NCBI GenBank assembly: GCA_963618495.1
Contig: CAVESF010000024.1
Coordinates: forward strand, 1 to 33,635
From: Apopatosoma sp963618495
GTDB lineage: Bacteria; Bacillota; Clostridia; Oscillospirales; CAG-272
Length of the DNA stretch: 33,635 bases
Reading direction: 5' to 3'
Made by a program: the position numbers and the translations under genes. The notes beneath the pieces were generated by a model. The model worked only from the letters and a program-made list of their open reading frames with translations, was not told the DNA's origin and did not search any database. Shown here piece after piece: positions 16,306 to 24,503 of this stretch (position 1 is its first letter; each line of letters opens with the position of its first letter).

Positions 16306-17793
16306 ATGAAAAACAAAAAAATTATATATTTTATTATGCTGTCGGCACTGCTGTTGCTGCTTGCGGGTCCGTTTGAAATCGCGGGTGTCGACGAAGATTG
16401 CGCTACCGTGATTTCGGGGGGAACAACCCTCTCATATTCTTCATTTGAAGAAGCGTGGAACAAGGCGGCGGAGCTTGGAAACAGCAACGAGGTTATTTTC
16501 TCCCTGAATAAAAACTGGGAAGGCGACGACTCCGGTTCGCTCGGCAGCGGCTACGGATTCAGTAGCGGAGCCTTAACCTATTCCGGAAGCAATAACCTGA
16601 CGCTCGATCTCAACGGATGTTCGATCAACCGTAATCTTTTCGCGCCGAAGTCAAACGGTGCAGTCATATATGTCAATTCGACGATGACGATTATCGACTC
16701 GAGAAGCGGAGAATATTCGGTGTCAGAGCTTTTCAGAGGCGGAGCCGTTATGAACGGTTCGAACTCCGGTCGGGGCGGCGGCATAGTGATAGGCGACAAT
16801 GCGACACTCAATTTCAACGGCGGAACGATCCTTAATTGCGTTTCAACCGATGACGGCGGAGCGATAAGCGTTGTCGGCTCAGGAGCAAAGCTCAATGTCA
16901 ACGGCGGCTCCTTCTACGGTAACCGCACTTATGATTCATCGGGCGAATGCTGTGGTGGCGCAATTTACAGTTCAAAAGCGACTGTCGATATTTCAAACGC
17001 GGTTTTTGAAGGAAATTATGCCGAGGATAACGGAGGCGCAATATACGCGGTTGACGGCAGCCTTTCGATTGGCAATTCTTCGTTTTATTCAAACTCCTCG
17101 GAAGAGGAGGGCGGTGCGATATCCGTCGATGGAAGCGTCAAAACAACAATAAAGGACAGTTTGTTTTCGGGAAATTCTTCAGCCGATGACGGCGGAGCCA
17201 TTTACTGCGATTCCGATGGAGGGACGTATCTTTACGACTGCCGCATGTATTATAATCACTCCGCCTCGGAAGGCGGTGCCGTTCACATAAACGATGACAA
17301 GGTGTTCATCATCGGCGGAACATACCGCTACAACACGGCTGACGAATACGGAGGCGGAATATATGTTGACAGTATGAACGATATAAATGCGTCCGGCAAG
17401 CTTATAATAAAAGATAATCTCTCAAAGGGAAAAGAAAGCGATCTTTGCCTGCAGGACGGTATCGCATCGACAGCATATCTTTACTGCGGCGGCTTTTACG
17501 AAGGCTCGGCAATATATCTTTGCTCGACCGGAACGGGCTCGAGGCTTGCCATCAAGGGCATTGATAAATTTCAGTATAACAATTATATTCATTTTGACAG
17601 CGGCTTTGCCGAAGACAAGCTGACAACGATAGAGTTGGACAGCAACGGCATCCGCGCGATAGCGTCGGTTCTTGGGAACGGAAACGTTATTTATATAGGA
17701 GTATTTGTTGTTTCGGCGACGGCGCTGATTGTCGCTTCGGCGGCAATGAAAAATAAAAAGGAAAGGGAGAAAAAAGATGGGCATAATCAGTAA
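16306..17793 (+). CDS. Membrane-anchored beta-helix surface protein with GGAI/FxxN repeats
   Basis: A 495-aa exported protein. A signal peptide (about 1-25) is followed by a short globular part, and then from about residue 140 by repeats combining GGAI/GGGI with F-x-x-N: GGGIVIGDNATLNFNGG, GGAISVVGSG, GGAIYSSKATV, VFEGNYAEDNGGAIY, SFYSNSSEEEGGAIS and LFSGNSSADDGGAIY. This is the signature of Pmp-type and related parallel beta-helix surface proteins. The C-terminus has one TM helix (about 460-482) and a KNKKEREKK tail, so unlike Gram-negative Pmp proteins it is anchored in the cytoplasmic membrane with no autotransporter barrel. The start ATG 16306 is chosen over ATG 16297 because AGGAA lies 8 nt upstream. 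The end overlaps the next gene by 17 nt, implying co-expression. Confidence 0.87.
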   Translation: MKNKKIIYFIMLSALLLLLAGPFEIAGVDEDCATVISGGTTLSYSSFEEAWNKAAELGNSNEVIFSLNKNWEGDDSGSLGSGYGFSSGALTYSGSNNLTLDLNGCSINRNLFAPKSNGAVIYVNSTMTIIDSRSGEYSVSELFRGGAVMNGSNSGRGGGIVIGDNATLNFNGGTILNCVSTDDGGAISVVGSGAKLNVNGGSFYGNRTYDSSGECCGGAIYSSKATVDISNAVFEGNYAEDNGGAIYAVDGSLSIGNSSFYSNSSEEEGGAISVDGSVKTTIKDSLFSGNSSADDGGAIYCDSDGGTYLYDCRMYYNHSASEGGAVHINDDKVFIIGGTYRYNTADEYGGGIYVDSMNDINASGKLIIKDNLSKGKESDLCLQDGIASTAYLYCGGFYEGSAIYLCSTGTGSRLAIKGIDKFQYNNYIHFDSGFAEDKLTTIELDSNGIRAIASVLGNGNVIYIGVFVVSATALIVASAAMKNKKEREKKDGHNQ

Positions 17794-20700
17794 AAACAAG
17801 ATTCATTCTATCCTTTCTTTCGTGTCTGTCCTGCTGGCGGCAGCATTCTTATTCAGGGTATGCGCCCTGGACATCAGTGCTGCTTATATAACTGCCGCCG
17901 ATGAAACGTATGTTTCCGAGGTTCAGGTGTTCAGCGGAGACAGCCTTGAAGATGCGGTGAAAAAATGCGAAACAGCAGGCTTTATCGCTGTCAGAATGAA
18001 CATAAATCATTCGGCGGAGGGCGACATAAAGGACAACGGTATTTATGTCATCGGCTATAAAACGACCGACAATCCGGACGAGGGCATTACCGATATTTCA
18101 ATGCTGCAGATGAACAGCGGCTATCAGGATTACACATACGGAGATGTTGCCGAGAGAGCTATAGAAAAGCTCGGAAATGTTCCGACGGAGCTTTCAGATG
18201 CAGTGAAGGAGTTTGCCGAAAATTACAAAAAGCAGAGTCCGGCGGCAATCGCGGCGGCACATGCGCTCAACTGCTATCATATCGACGAGCTTGACAATAT
18301 AAAGCTCGGCGATTATATGGTAAGCGGTAACTGCAATGTTGATTTTATAAAAAAGCTGCTTTCACGTTCAAGCACATCGGTTGTTTCGGCTTTCTGCAAT
18401 TCGCTTGTTGCCGGTGTTGCCGACTACGGCGGGGAAAATTGGGCGACAAGACTCGGTTCTTCAGGTGTAAAAGAAGAACTCAGCGACGCCGACAACAACA
18501 TGGCGCTTGATGTTCGGTACAAGGTTCTTGCGACCGAGCTTGTAAGCAGTCTTCAGACGTTTTCCAACGGCTACAATGCCGCCGTAAAGCGGTATGAGGA
18601 AAACGGCAACAAGCTTCAGACTATTGAAGACGATACGAAGAAATCTACCGAAATATCCGAGCAGACCGTAACGGATAAAACCACCGGAGGCAAAATCAAA
18701 ACCGAAAACGGCGACGCGATGTATCTTGCCGCTTATGATGTGCTTAACAGATACAATTACAACGAAACGACAAAGCTCGGCGATTACATTGTTGCTCTCG
18801 GAAATTCATCTTATGACGAAACGGCAAATTTAAGAAAAATTTACCCGCTTGTCGATAGCCTCACCGACGGACAGGTCGCAACTATGCGACTCAGCGGCGT
18901 GGCATTCTCGGCGTTTTATCTGATGAACGATGAGGGGCTTATCGAGGAAACGGATAAGCAGCTCGAGCCGATTATAAAGGAGATCAGACAATATACGGGC
19001 TTGGACAGCATGTCGATATGGACAGGAACGGATCAGACCGTTTACAATCAGAAGGTTGCCGTGACAAAAGACGCCTACAGAGCAAATTCAGCGGGACAGA
19101 TATACAACACGCTGACTACTCCCGACAGTCTTGACACTTTCCTTTCAGAGGCAATGTCGAAAATCGAGATCGTTTCTCTCGTCGTGGGCGTCGGCTGGGT
19201 ACTCACATGTATAACAGCCAGTATAATCAATGCCGCCATAGGCTTCAGTGCGGCTTATGTAGGCGTCGCTTCGAGTGTCTGGGCAATATGCTGCGCCGGC
19301 ATCGGCGCGGGAGCTGTCGGTTCGATTCTCGGTATAATCGGCTGCGCCTTTATAATTCTCAATTATATCGCGCTTGCGGCGCTGATAATCGTTCTTATCG
19401 CTCTCCTGATCAAATATCTGTGGGATCTCTTTACGGACGACGATGCTGAGGAATTTACACCCATCCCCACCGTAATATTCGATGAGGCTCAGAACAGATA
19501 TGTCAGATATAACGTTGTGACGCAGGACGGAGCTCCGGCAAACATAAACGGCGCGAACGCCAGAAGATGGAATGCTCTTTATACGACAAAGAGCAGATAT
19601 GCAGGCGATCCGATTTGCGCATCTTCCGTGTTCGGACTTATCACGGTGCAATATAACGACAGCATTACGCCTCTCGGCTATAAATCCGTAAAATGCTTCG
19701 GAGAAGTCGGCGCGGCTAACCTTAACGCAAACTCAAGGTCGGATTCTGCTTCCGTTTATATGTTCTGCAAAACTACGACAAGCGAGATAAACGGCGGCGA
19801 AACAGCAGAGACCGATGACGGAGCACTGTATATTTCAAAGCTTTCGCTTTCCGTCGAAAGCAGTGAAACCGCGGCAAAGGCGGCATTGACAAAATCGGGC
19901 TATAATGTTCTGGACGTCAACCTGACGCCCGTCACCGCGTCTATCAAGAAATACACATATCTCGGCTATTCCACGACGACCAATCCCGACGACGCCGTAA
20001 CTGATATCAGAATTTCACCGAGAAACTCTTCCGACGCTTATCTGTTCGGAAACGCTTCGTATACGTCGTGCGGAACAACTCCGACAGGGGACACTCTTTA
20101 CTATACGTCGTATAAATCGGCAGGAAGTCCGATTCTTGCGGATATTGTAATAAAATACAGCCTTGACGATGTTCCCGAGGGCTACGAGCCGATAAATATG
20201 TTTTGCGGCGGAAATGCCTACAATCTCAATGTCGGCAGTGAAGTTGACAACACGGTTTCAAGAACACACAGATCGCAGACCTACGAGCATTGGAACGACA
20301 AGGGAACATATCTCTATTTCAAACCATCCGTGGCCTATACCGACGGCGAGGAATACATTTCGGGAATTGTTCTTGTCGCGGGAAACGGTACCGGAAAGCT
20401 GGATAATTCCGCAGACGACTATATAAAGGCTTTGAAGCTGAACAAATTAAGCAATCTCAGTCTGACTCATGCCATCAAAATACAGCTTCCGACAGAAGCG
20501 CACGGCTTTGCGACAGAAGAGCGTTGGGCAGCCAATGTTGAAACCTATATCTGTTACACGACAACCCATAATCCGTACAGAGCGATTTACGGTATCAGAT
20601 CGTATACTTCGGCTCCGGGGAACATGTCAGTTCCCGTTTATCTCGGAACGGCTACGAGCGGTTCGTATGCGGTTTGCGATGTTATGTTTGAACTGCCGTA

Positions 20701-22393
20701 TCTTGTGAGCGGCGGTAGCGAACCGGAAAGATATCTCAGAGGTATTTACGAAACTCATTCGTATCAGTTTGCAAACAGCAGCGGCGCGCTTACGGGCATA
20801 GAGCAGCAAACGCAGACAACGGAGCTTCTGCCGGAGGACTACGAAGACGTTGAGTGGACGAGCTGTAATGCCCGCGGAAAGGGAATATATGTTCTCGGTC
20901 CCGTTACGGGAGGAACACCGCTGAAGGTAAGCGACGTTGTCATTTCTTCGGATGCCACTACTCCGGAGGGCTATATCAGCGTCCAGGATTTTAAAACTCC
21001 GAACAGGACTGAAGCTCATAACCTCGGCTACCTGACAACTAATTCAAAATATATTTCTTACCAAAAGAGCGTAACGCCGGTATATATATATCAAAAGAAG
21101 AGTGCGCCGGTCGTAAAGAAATATATTTCCTCGATATATGTTTCGACTTATACTATAAATAAGGCTGTCGGCGATGATCTTTCAAAATACGACAAGGCTA
21201 CGCAGAAGCTGATAAATGCAAGCGGCAGTGATTACTGCATTCAGAATCTTCTGGCACAGTGCACCGATGAAATCATTCTGGCTGATCTGTCGAACGAAGC
21301 ATCGAATACTTTCTATTCAAATCCGAGCGCTGTCAACGATAAGGCTTCTTATATCGGAGTTTCGAGAACCGATTCGGAGCTTGAGGCGATATACGGTATA
21401 ATCAGATACGTTACCGACAAGACAAGCGTCCCTCAGACAATTCGGGTCGGCGGAGCGACTTATACAAAAGCCGGAGATATGATAATGGATCCGCAGGGCT
21501 CGTATTATCTGTATTATACGACATCCGCGGCGTCAAGTCCCGGTATGCCGATTACCGAACTGAGCATAAGCGCTGACGTTTTTGACGGCGAAAAGGCTAC
21601 CGCGCTGACGGCAAATTCCGTTGACGGCAGCAGCGGAACGGCAGTAACGGAAGAAGACTTTGCGGCTCTTTACGGTGATCCGAACGAAACATACTTTATC
21701 CATATGGCATATGAGGATACCGCGACAATGATGGGAGCAATCTATATTGGCCACGGAAAAACCGTCAGGGAAGCGCAATGCAATCTTCTGACGCTCGGTT
21801 GCAACATCTGTGTCGATATGGATATCAACACCAATACCGGCGGAGAGTATATATATATCGGATATTCGAGATATACCCTGAAACCGACCGAAATAAGAAA
21901 GGGCGTTGCAAAAAATGCCGTAAGAGATATAATCCTGACTGTCGGCGAAGAGCATCAGAAGGAATTGATGATAAACGGCATCAAATACAGAAGCGCGGTT
22001 GACGAGTATACCTGCGTGGAGGACTATGACGGAGTAAAAGCGGTATCGCTAAATTCCGGCACGGGCGGAAAGCTGATATATCTTTACTATTCAACGACGA
22101 TGACAAAGGATACTGCTTATCCCATCGCAAAGCTTGGGCTTGCATGCAGGGATTACGGTATGATCAATGACAATTTCAACACATGGGAGCACGTTTTCGA
22201 TGTAAACGGCAACCGTGTAAATCTCAACGAGGGCGCTATTGCGACGATCGATGACGGAAAACACATTACGGACAACCGGATATATCTCTATGCGAGCAGA
22301 ACGGAAAATGCCGTCAAAGAGGGTTGTAAGGTTGATATGAATTCAATAAACAACGAATTTATAGCGTATGATGTCTATATGAAAGGAAAGTAA
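17777..22393 (+). CDS. Giant (1,538-aa) beta-prism-like repeat protein with central TM cluster
   Basis: An expanded relative of the three paralogues. It has a signal peptide or anchor at 1-35, an N-terminal prism unit (YVSEVQVFSGDS, IYVIGYKTT, EGITDISML), a helical region with IYPLVDSLTDGQ and GTDQTVYNQKVAVTKDAYRA, and a highly hydrophobic cluster at about 462-552 with three or four TM helices. EFTPIPTVIFDE then begins an extracellular C-terminal region of nearly 1,000 residues. That region holds about 14 beta-prism-like units, seen as repeated strands such as YTYLGYSTT, GTYLYFKP, ETYICYTTT, PVYIYQKK, YYLYYTTS, YIYIGYSRY and LIYLYYSTT, with NLN or LN turns between. It lacks the C-terminal TM of its relatives. 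The start ATG 17777 is preceded by AAGGGAGA (17763-17770). Function is unknown. Confidence 0.85.
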   Translation: MGIISKNKIHSILSFVSVLLAAAFLFRVCALDISAAYITAADETYVSEVQVFSGDSLEDAVKKCETAGFIAVRMNINHSAEGDIKDNGIYVIGYKTTDNPDEGITDISMLQMNSGYQDYTYGDVAERAIEKLGNVPTELSDAVKEFAENYKKQSPAAIAAAHALNCYHIDELDNIKLGDYMVSGNCNVDFIKKLLSRSSTSVVSAFCNSLVAGVADYGGENWATRLGSSGVKEELSDADNNMALDVRYKVLATELVSSLQTFSNGYNAAVKRYEENGNKLQTIEDDTKKSTEISEQTVTDKTTGGKIKTENGDAMYLAAYDVLNRYNYNETTKLGDYIVALGNSSYDETANLRKIYPLVDSLTDGQVATMRLSGVAFSAFYLMNDEGLIEETDKQLEPIIKEIRQYTGLDSMSIWTGTDQTVYNQKVAVTKDAYRANSAGQIYNTLTTPDSLDTFLSEAMSKIEIVSLVVGVGWVLTCITASIINAAIGFSAAYVGVASSVWAICCAGIGAGAVGSILGIIGCAFIILNYIALAALIIVLIALLIKYLWDLFTDDDAEEFTPIPTVIFDEAQNRYVRYNVVTQDGAPANINGANARRWNALYTTKSRYAGDPICASSVFGLITVQYNDSITPLGYKSVKCFGEVGAANLNANSRSDSASVYMFCKTTTSEINGGETAETDDGALYISKLSLSVESSETAAKAALTKSGYNVLDVNLTPVTASIKKYTYLGYSTTTNPDDAVTDIRISPRNSSDAYLFGNASYTSCGTTPTGDTLYYTSYKSAGSPILADIVIKYSLDDVPEGYEPINMFCGGNAYNLNVGSEVDNTVSRTHRSQTYEHWNDKGTYLYFKPSVAYTDGEEYISGIVLVAGNGTGKLDNSADDYIKALKLNKLSNLSLTHAIKIQLPTEAHGFATEERWAANVETYICYTTTHNPYRAIYGIRSYTSAPGNMSVPVYLGTATSGSYAVCDVMFELPYLVSGGSEPERYLRGIYETHSYQFANSSGALTGIEQQTQTTELLPEDYEDVEWTSCNARGKGIYVLGPVTGGTPLKVSDVVISSDATTPEGYISVQDFKTPNRTEAHNLGYLTTNSKYISYQKSVTPVYIYQKKSAPVVKKYISSIYVSTYTINKAVGDDLSKYDKATQKLINASGSDYCIQNLLAQCTDEIILADLSNEASNTFYSNPSAVNDKASYIGVSRTDSELEAIYGIIRYVTDKTSVPQTIRVGGATYTKAGDMIMDPQGSYYLYYTTSAASSPGMPITELSISADVFDGEKATALTANSVDGSSGTAVTEEDFAALYGDPNETYFIHMAYEDTATMMGAIYIGHGKTVREAQCNLLTLGCNICVDMDINTNTGGEYIYIGYSRYTLKPTEIRKGVAKNAVRDIILTVGEEHQKELMINGIKYRSAVDEYTCVEDYDGVKAVSLNSGTGGKLIYLYYSTTMTKDTAYPIAKLGLACRDYGMINDNFNTWEHVFDVNGNRVNLNEGAIATIDDGKHITDNRIYLYASRTENAVKEGCKVDMNSINNEFIAYDVYMKGK

Positions 22394-22396
22394 AAT

Positions 22397-23719
22397 ATGA
22401 AGAAAACAAGAATTGTCTGTTCTCTCCTTTGCATAATAGGCGTAGTTGTAATCATTGCGCTGTCAACAGGGCTCTTTTCGGCGGACACCGTCGGCGAGGA
22501 CGGCGGCGAGAATGTATGCGAATATGTCTACACTTTCAACATAAAGGTTGACAACCCCTGCAATGCTACAAGTATGAAAGAAAGCGATATCAACGTTCTG
22601 TACTTTGAATATTATTATAACGGTCAGAACGGCTATCAGAGCGAGAAAAAGGAAACCTTCGATCTGTCAAGAAAAGGCTCTGAAATTCAGCATACGGACT
22701 TCTGGATTGAGCATTTTATCAGACAGAACGATTTTCCAAGCGAAACAAGCTTTGACATGACTCTGCCCGGCAAGCTGAGCAAGGTGTTTATAAAGCTGAA
22801 TATGGACGGCGGAGAAAGACTTTCCTTTACTGTCGAAAGTATTTATTGCAACGGTAAAAGGATAAACAGCAATACCGATTACGTTTCGTCCGCATATTAT
22901 GATTCGACAGCCACAATTTATTGTTCGATGGAAAAATCGGTCATTGATGAAAAGAACTCGCCGTATTTCAGCGAGCACGAGAGCTTCGAAATCACCGAAA
23001 AGCAAATGAACGATATTGTAAGCGGTCTTGACGGCAGCGAAGATTACACAGGGCAGTTCAGAGACCAATACAATGCCGTCATAGATACTGCTGTCCTTAA
23101 AAACTGCATTGCTTCGTCTGACGGGGATATCAACCAGTATTTTTCTCACCGTGATGAAGAAAGCATGTATAAGTATACCTTCTGCTTCAACGTCGAAAAT
23201 CCGATTGATGTTGACAGCGCCGATTATGACGAGGTTGAAAAGTTTTACTTTGAAATCAAATATAAGGATAAAAACGGCTACGGCGACGAAAAAACATATA
23301 AGCTTGATATGTCATACGATGCGGGACTGAAACGCAACCTGAATCAGAGATATCTCAGCTATTTTGAACGATACGACGATAACGCGTATCAGACTCAGTT
23401 TTCTCTCTGGGTGCCGGGCATAGTGACAGAGGTCAAATGCACGCTCAATATGAGAGGCGAAAAGTTCTGCGTTTATCTTGAAAAAATACTGCTCGGCTCT
23501 TTGGCGGTAAATACAGGCAGAAATTATGTTTCTTCGGTGTATTTTGATTCGAGCCTGACAATAAAATGTGCCGTCCCCGCATCACAGATCGTTTTGGGTG
23601 AAAACAGTCTGCCCGAGTATTACGACGCAAGCCTGATTGACCAATACGGCTCGATTGTATCGGAGCTTTTGTTTACGAAAGCAAAGGAAGATTCTCAGAG
23701 CTACCTGTATCATCGGTAA
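22397..23719 (+). CDS. Signal-anchored protein with two internal beta-rich repeats
   Basis: A 440-aa protein with one N-terminal TM helix (about 7-27), which is either a signal peptide or an anchor. Two homologous units follow, at about 45-170 and 258-395. Each contains YTFNIKVDNP or YTFCFNVENP, then FYFEIKYKDKNGY, then LPGKLSKVFIKLNMDGGE or VPGIVTEVKCTLNMRGE, then NxxYVSSxYxDSxxTIxC. The middle of each (a K-x-x-I-K-L-N-x-D-G-x-E segment followed by VESI) recalls PLAT/LH2-type beta-sandwiches, but this is weak. The start ATG 22397 lies 3 nt after the previous stop, with AAAGGAAAG upstream. It is the last of the uninterrupted run; a 96-nt gap with a hairpin follows. Function is unknown. Confidence 0.82.
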   Translation: MKKTRIVCSLLCIIGVVVIIALSTGLFSADTVGEDGGENVCEYVYTFNIKVDNPCNATSMKESDINVLYFEYYYNGQNGYQSEKKETFDLSRKGSEIQHTDFWIEHFIRQNDFPSETSFDMTLPGKLSKVFIKLNMDGGERLSFTVESIYCNGKRINSNTDYVSSAYYDSTATIYCSMEKSVIDEKNSPYFSEHESFEITEKQMNDIVSGLDGSEDYTGQFRDQYNAVIDTAVLKNCIASSDGDINQYFSHRDEESMYKYTFCFNVENPIDVDSADYDEVEKFYFEIKYKDKNGYGDEKTYKLDMSYDAGLKRNLNQRYLSYFERYDDNAYQTQFSLWVPGIVTEVKCTLNMRGEKFCVYLEKILLGSLAVNTGRNYVSSVYFDSSLTIKCAVPASQIVLGENSLPEYYDASLIDQYGSIVSELLFTKAKEDSQSYLYHR

Positions 23720-23728
23720 AGCGGACGT

Positions 23729-23774
23729 TTTCTTGCTCTGTTTTCATGAGAGGCTTTTGCCGTTGAACAAGAAA
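23729..23774. repeat. Hairpin containing the second copy of the 14-nt repeat
   Basis: TTTCTTG (23729-23735) pairs with CAAGAAA (23768-23774). The loop contains AGAGGCTTTTGCCG (23749-23762), identical to 6521-6534 at the head of the operon. There is no T tract, so termination here would be weak at most. The repeat thus lies in intergenic DNA on both sides of the eight exported or membrane protein genes. Confidence 0.5.
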
Positions 23775-23815
23775 GATTTGTGCTGAAATATAGAAAAACA
23801 GAGGAGGAGTTTTAT

Positions 23816-24412
23816 ATGTTGGCAATACCGAATGAAATAAAGAAGACAATTCAGCGAAAAAAGGTGCGGAGGATAGTCCTTTTCATTATTACTGTGCTTT
23901 TGATGGTGGCTGTAATCATAATATTTGAAAAAACCGAGCGTTCTTTTTCCGAGAATCTTACCGCATTTAAGTCTGTGCTTTATCCCGTGCTTCTGATTTC
24001 ATCTGTTTTTATCTCAAAAGTTTATCGTATCTTTACCGACACCGATTATTGCGGCGTGGTAAAGAAAGTGAAAGTGAAAACGGTAACAGATAACAAATCT
24101 GCCGCCAAGCCGACATGGGAACAGATGTACAGAAAGAATGTAATATACCTTACAATCGAGGATGAAACGGGAAAAACATTCCAAAAAAAGGCAGCCGAAA
24201 CTCCGATCACTCCGAAGTCGGATTCAGAGGCATACAAGGTCGGAGATACAGTTTTGCATCTGCATGGCACTGACATTGCCGTTGTACTCCCTGCCGCGGC
24301 AGACATGTGTTGCCACTGTGCTATGTGCGGCGGCTCAAATGACAAAATGAGCGATATTTGCGAACATTGCGGATTACCGCTGATTAAATCAACAGGAGGA
24401 TTGAAAAAATGA
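23816..24412 (+). CDS. Two-TM protein with C-terminal zinc ribbon
   Basis: A 198-aa protein with a basic N-terminus (TIQRKKVRR), TM helices at about 20-37 and 54-70, a soluble region (about 75-160) with YKVGDTVLHLHG, and a C-terminal zinc-ribbon-like CHCAMC...CEHCGL module. In this module C168/C171 and C182/C185 form two CxxC pairs 10 residues apart. Positive charges before the first helix and few between suggest both ends are cytoplasmic, so the ribbon would face the cytosol. This fits reading by the reducing cytoplasm rather than an extracellular role. The start ATG 23816 follows GAGGAGGAG (23801-23809); an in-frame upstream start at 23780 lacks a site. It shares ATGA with a 14-codon ORF. 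Function is unknown. Confidence 0.8.
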   Translation: MLAIPNEIKKTIQRKKVRRIVLFIITVLLMVAVIIIFEKTERSFSENLTAFKSVLYPVLLISSVFISKVYRIFTDTDYCGVVKKVKVKTVTDNKSAAKPTWEQMYRKNVIYLTIEDETGKTFQKKAAETPITPKSDSEAYKVGDTVLHLHGTDIAVVLPAAADMCCHCAMCGGSNDKMSDICEHCGLPLIKSTGGLKK

Positions 24413-24453
24413 AAGGTAAGAACATAGTCGAGAAGTATCCGCAACTGATATAA
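24409..24453 (+). CDS. 14-codon coupled mini-ORF
   Basis: ATG at 24409 overlaps the preceding stop as ATGA, with AGGAGG at 24394-24399 and 9-nt spacing. It encodes MKGKNIVEKYPQLI and then stops, only 2 nt before the terminator palindrome. It is either a genuine micro-peptide or the surviving start of a longer gene cut away by rearrangement at the terminator. The good ribosome-binding site favours translation; nothing else supports function. Confidence 0.4.
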   Translation: MKGKNIVEKYPQLI

Positions 24454-24455
24454 GC

Positions 24456-24493
24456 AAAACGAAAACCCGAGGCGCGCCTCGGGTTTTCGTTTT
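24456..24493. terminator. Bidirectional terminator, perfect 19-bp palindrome
   Basis: Positions 24456-24474 and 24475-24493 are exact reverse complements, AAAACGAAAACCCGAGGCG on the left. The GC-rich core folds around a GCGC loop, and each strand ends in a T-rich stretch. It sits between the convergent exported-protein operon (plus) and ftsH (minus), so it can stop both. Confidence 0.92.
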
Positions 24494-24503
24494 ATCAAAT
24501 CTA

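Noticed and set aside
24456..24493. Recombination site or attachment palindrome
   Set aside because: A GC core with flanking A/T tracts between convergent genes is fully explained as a bidirectional terminator.
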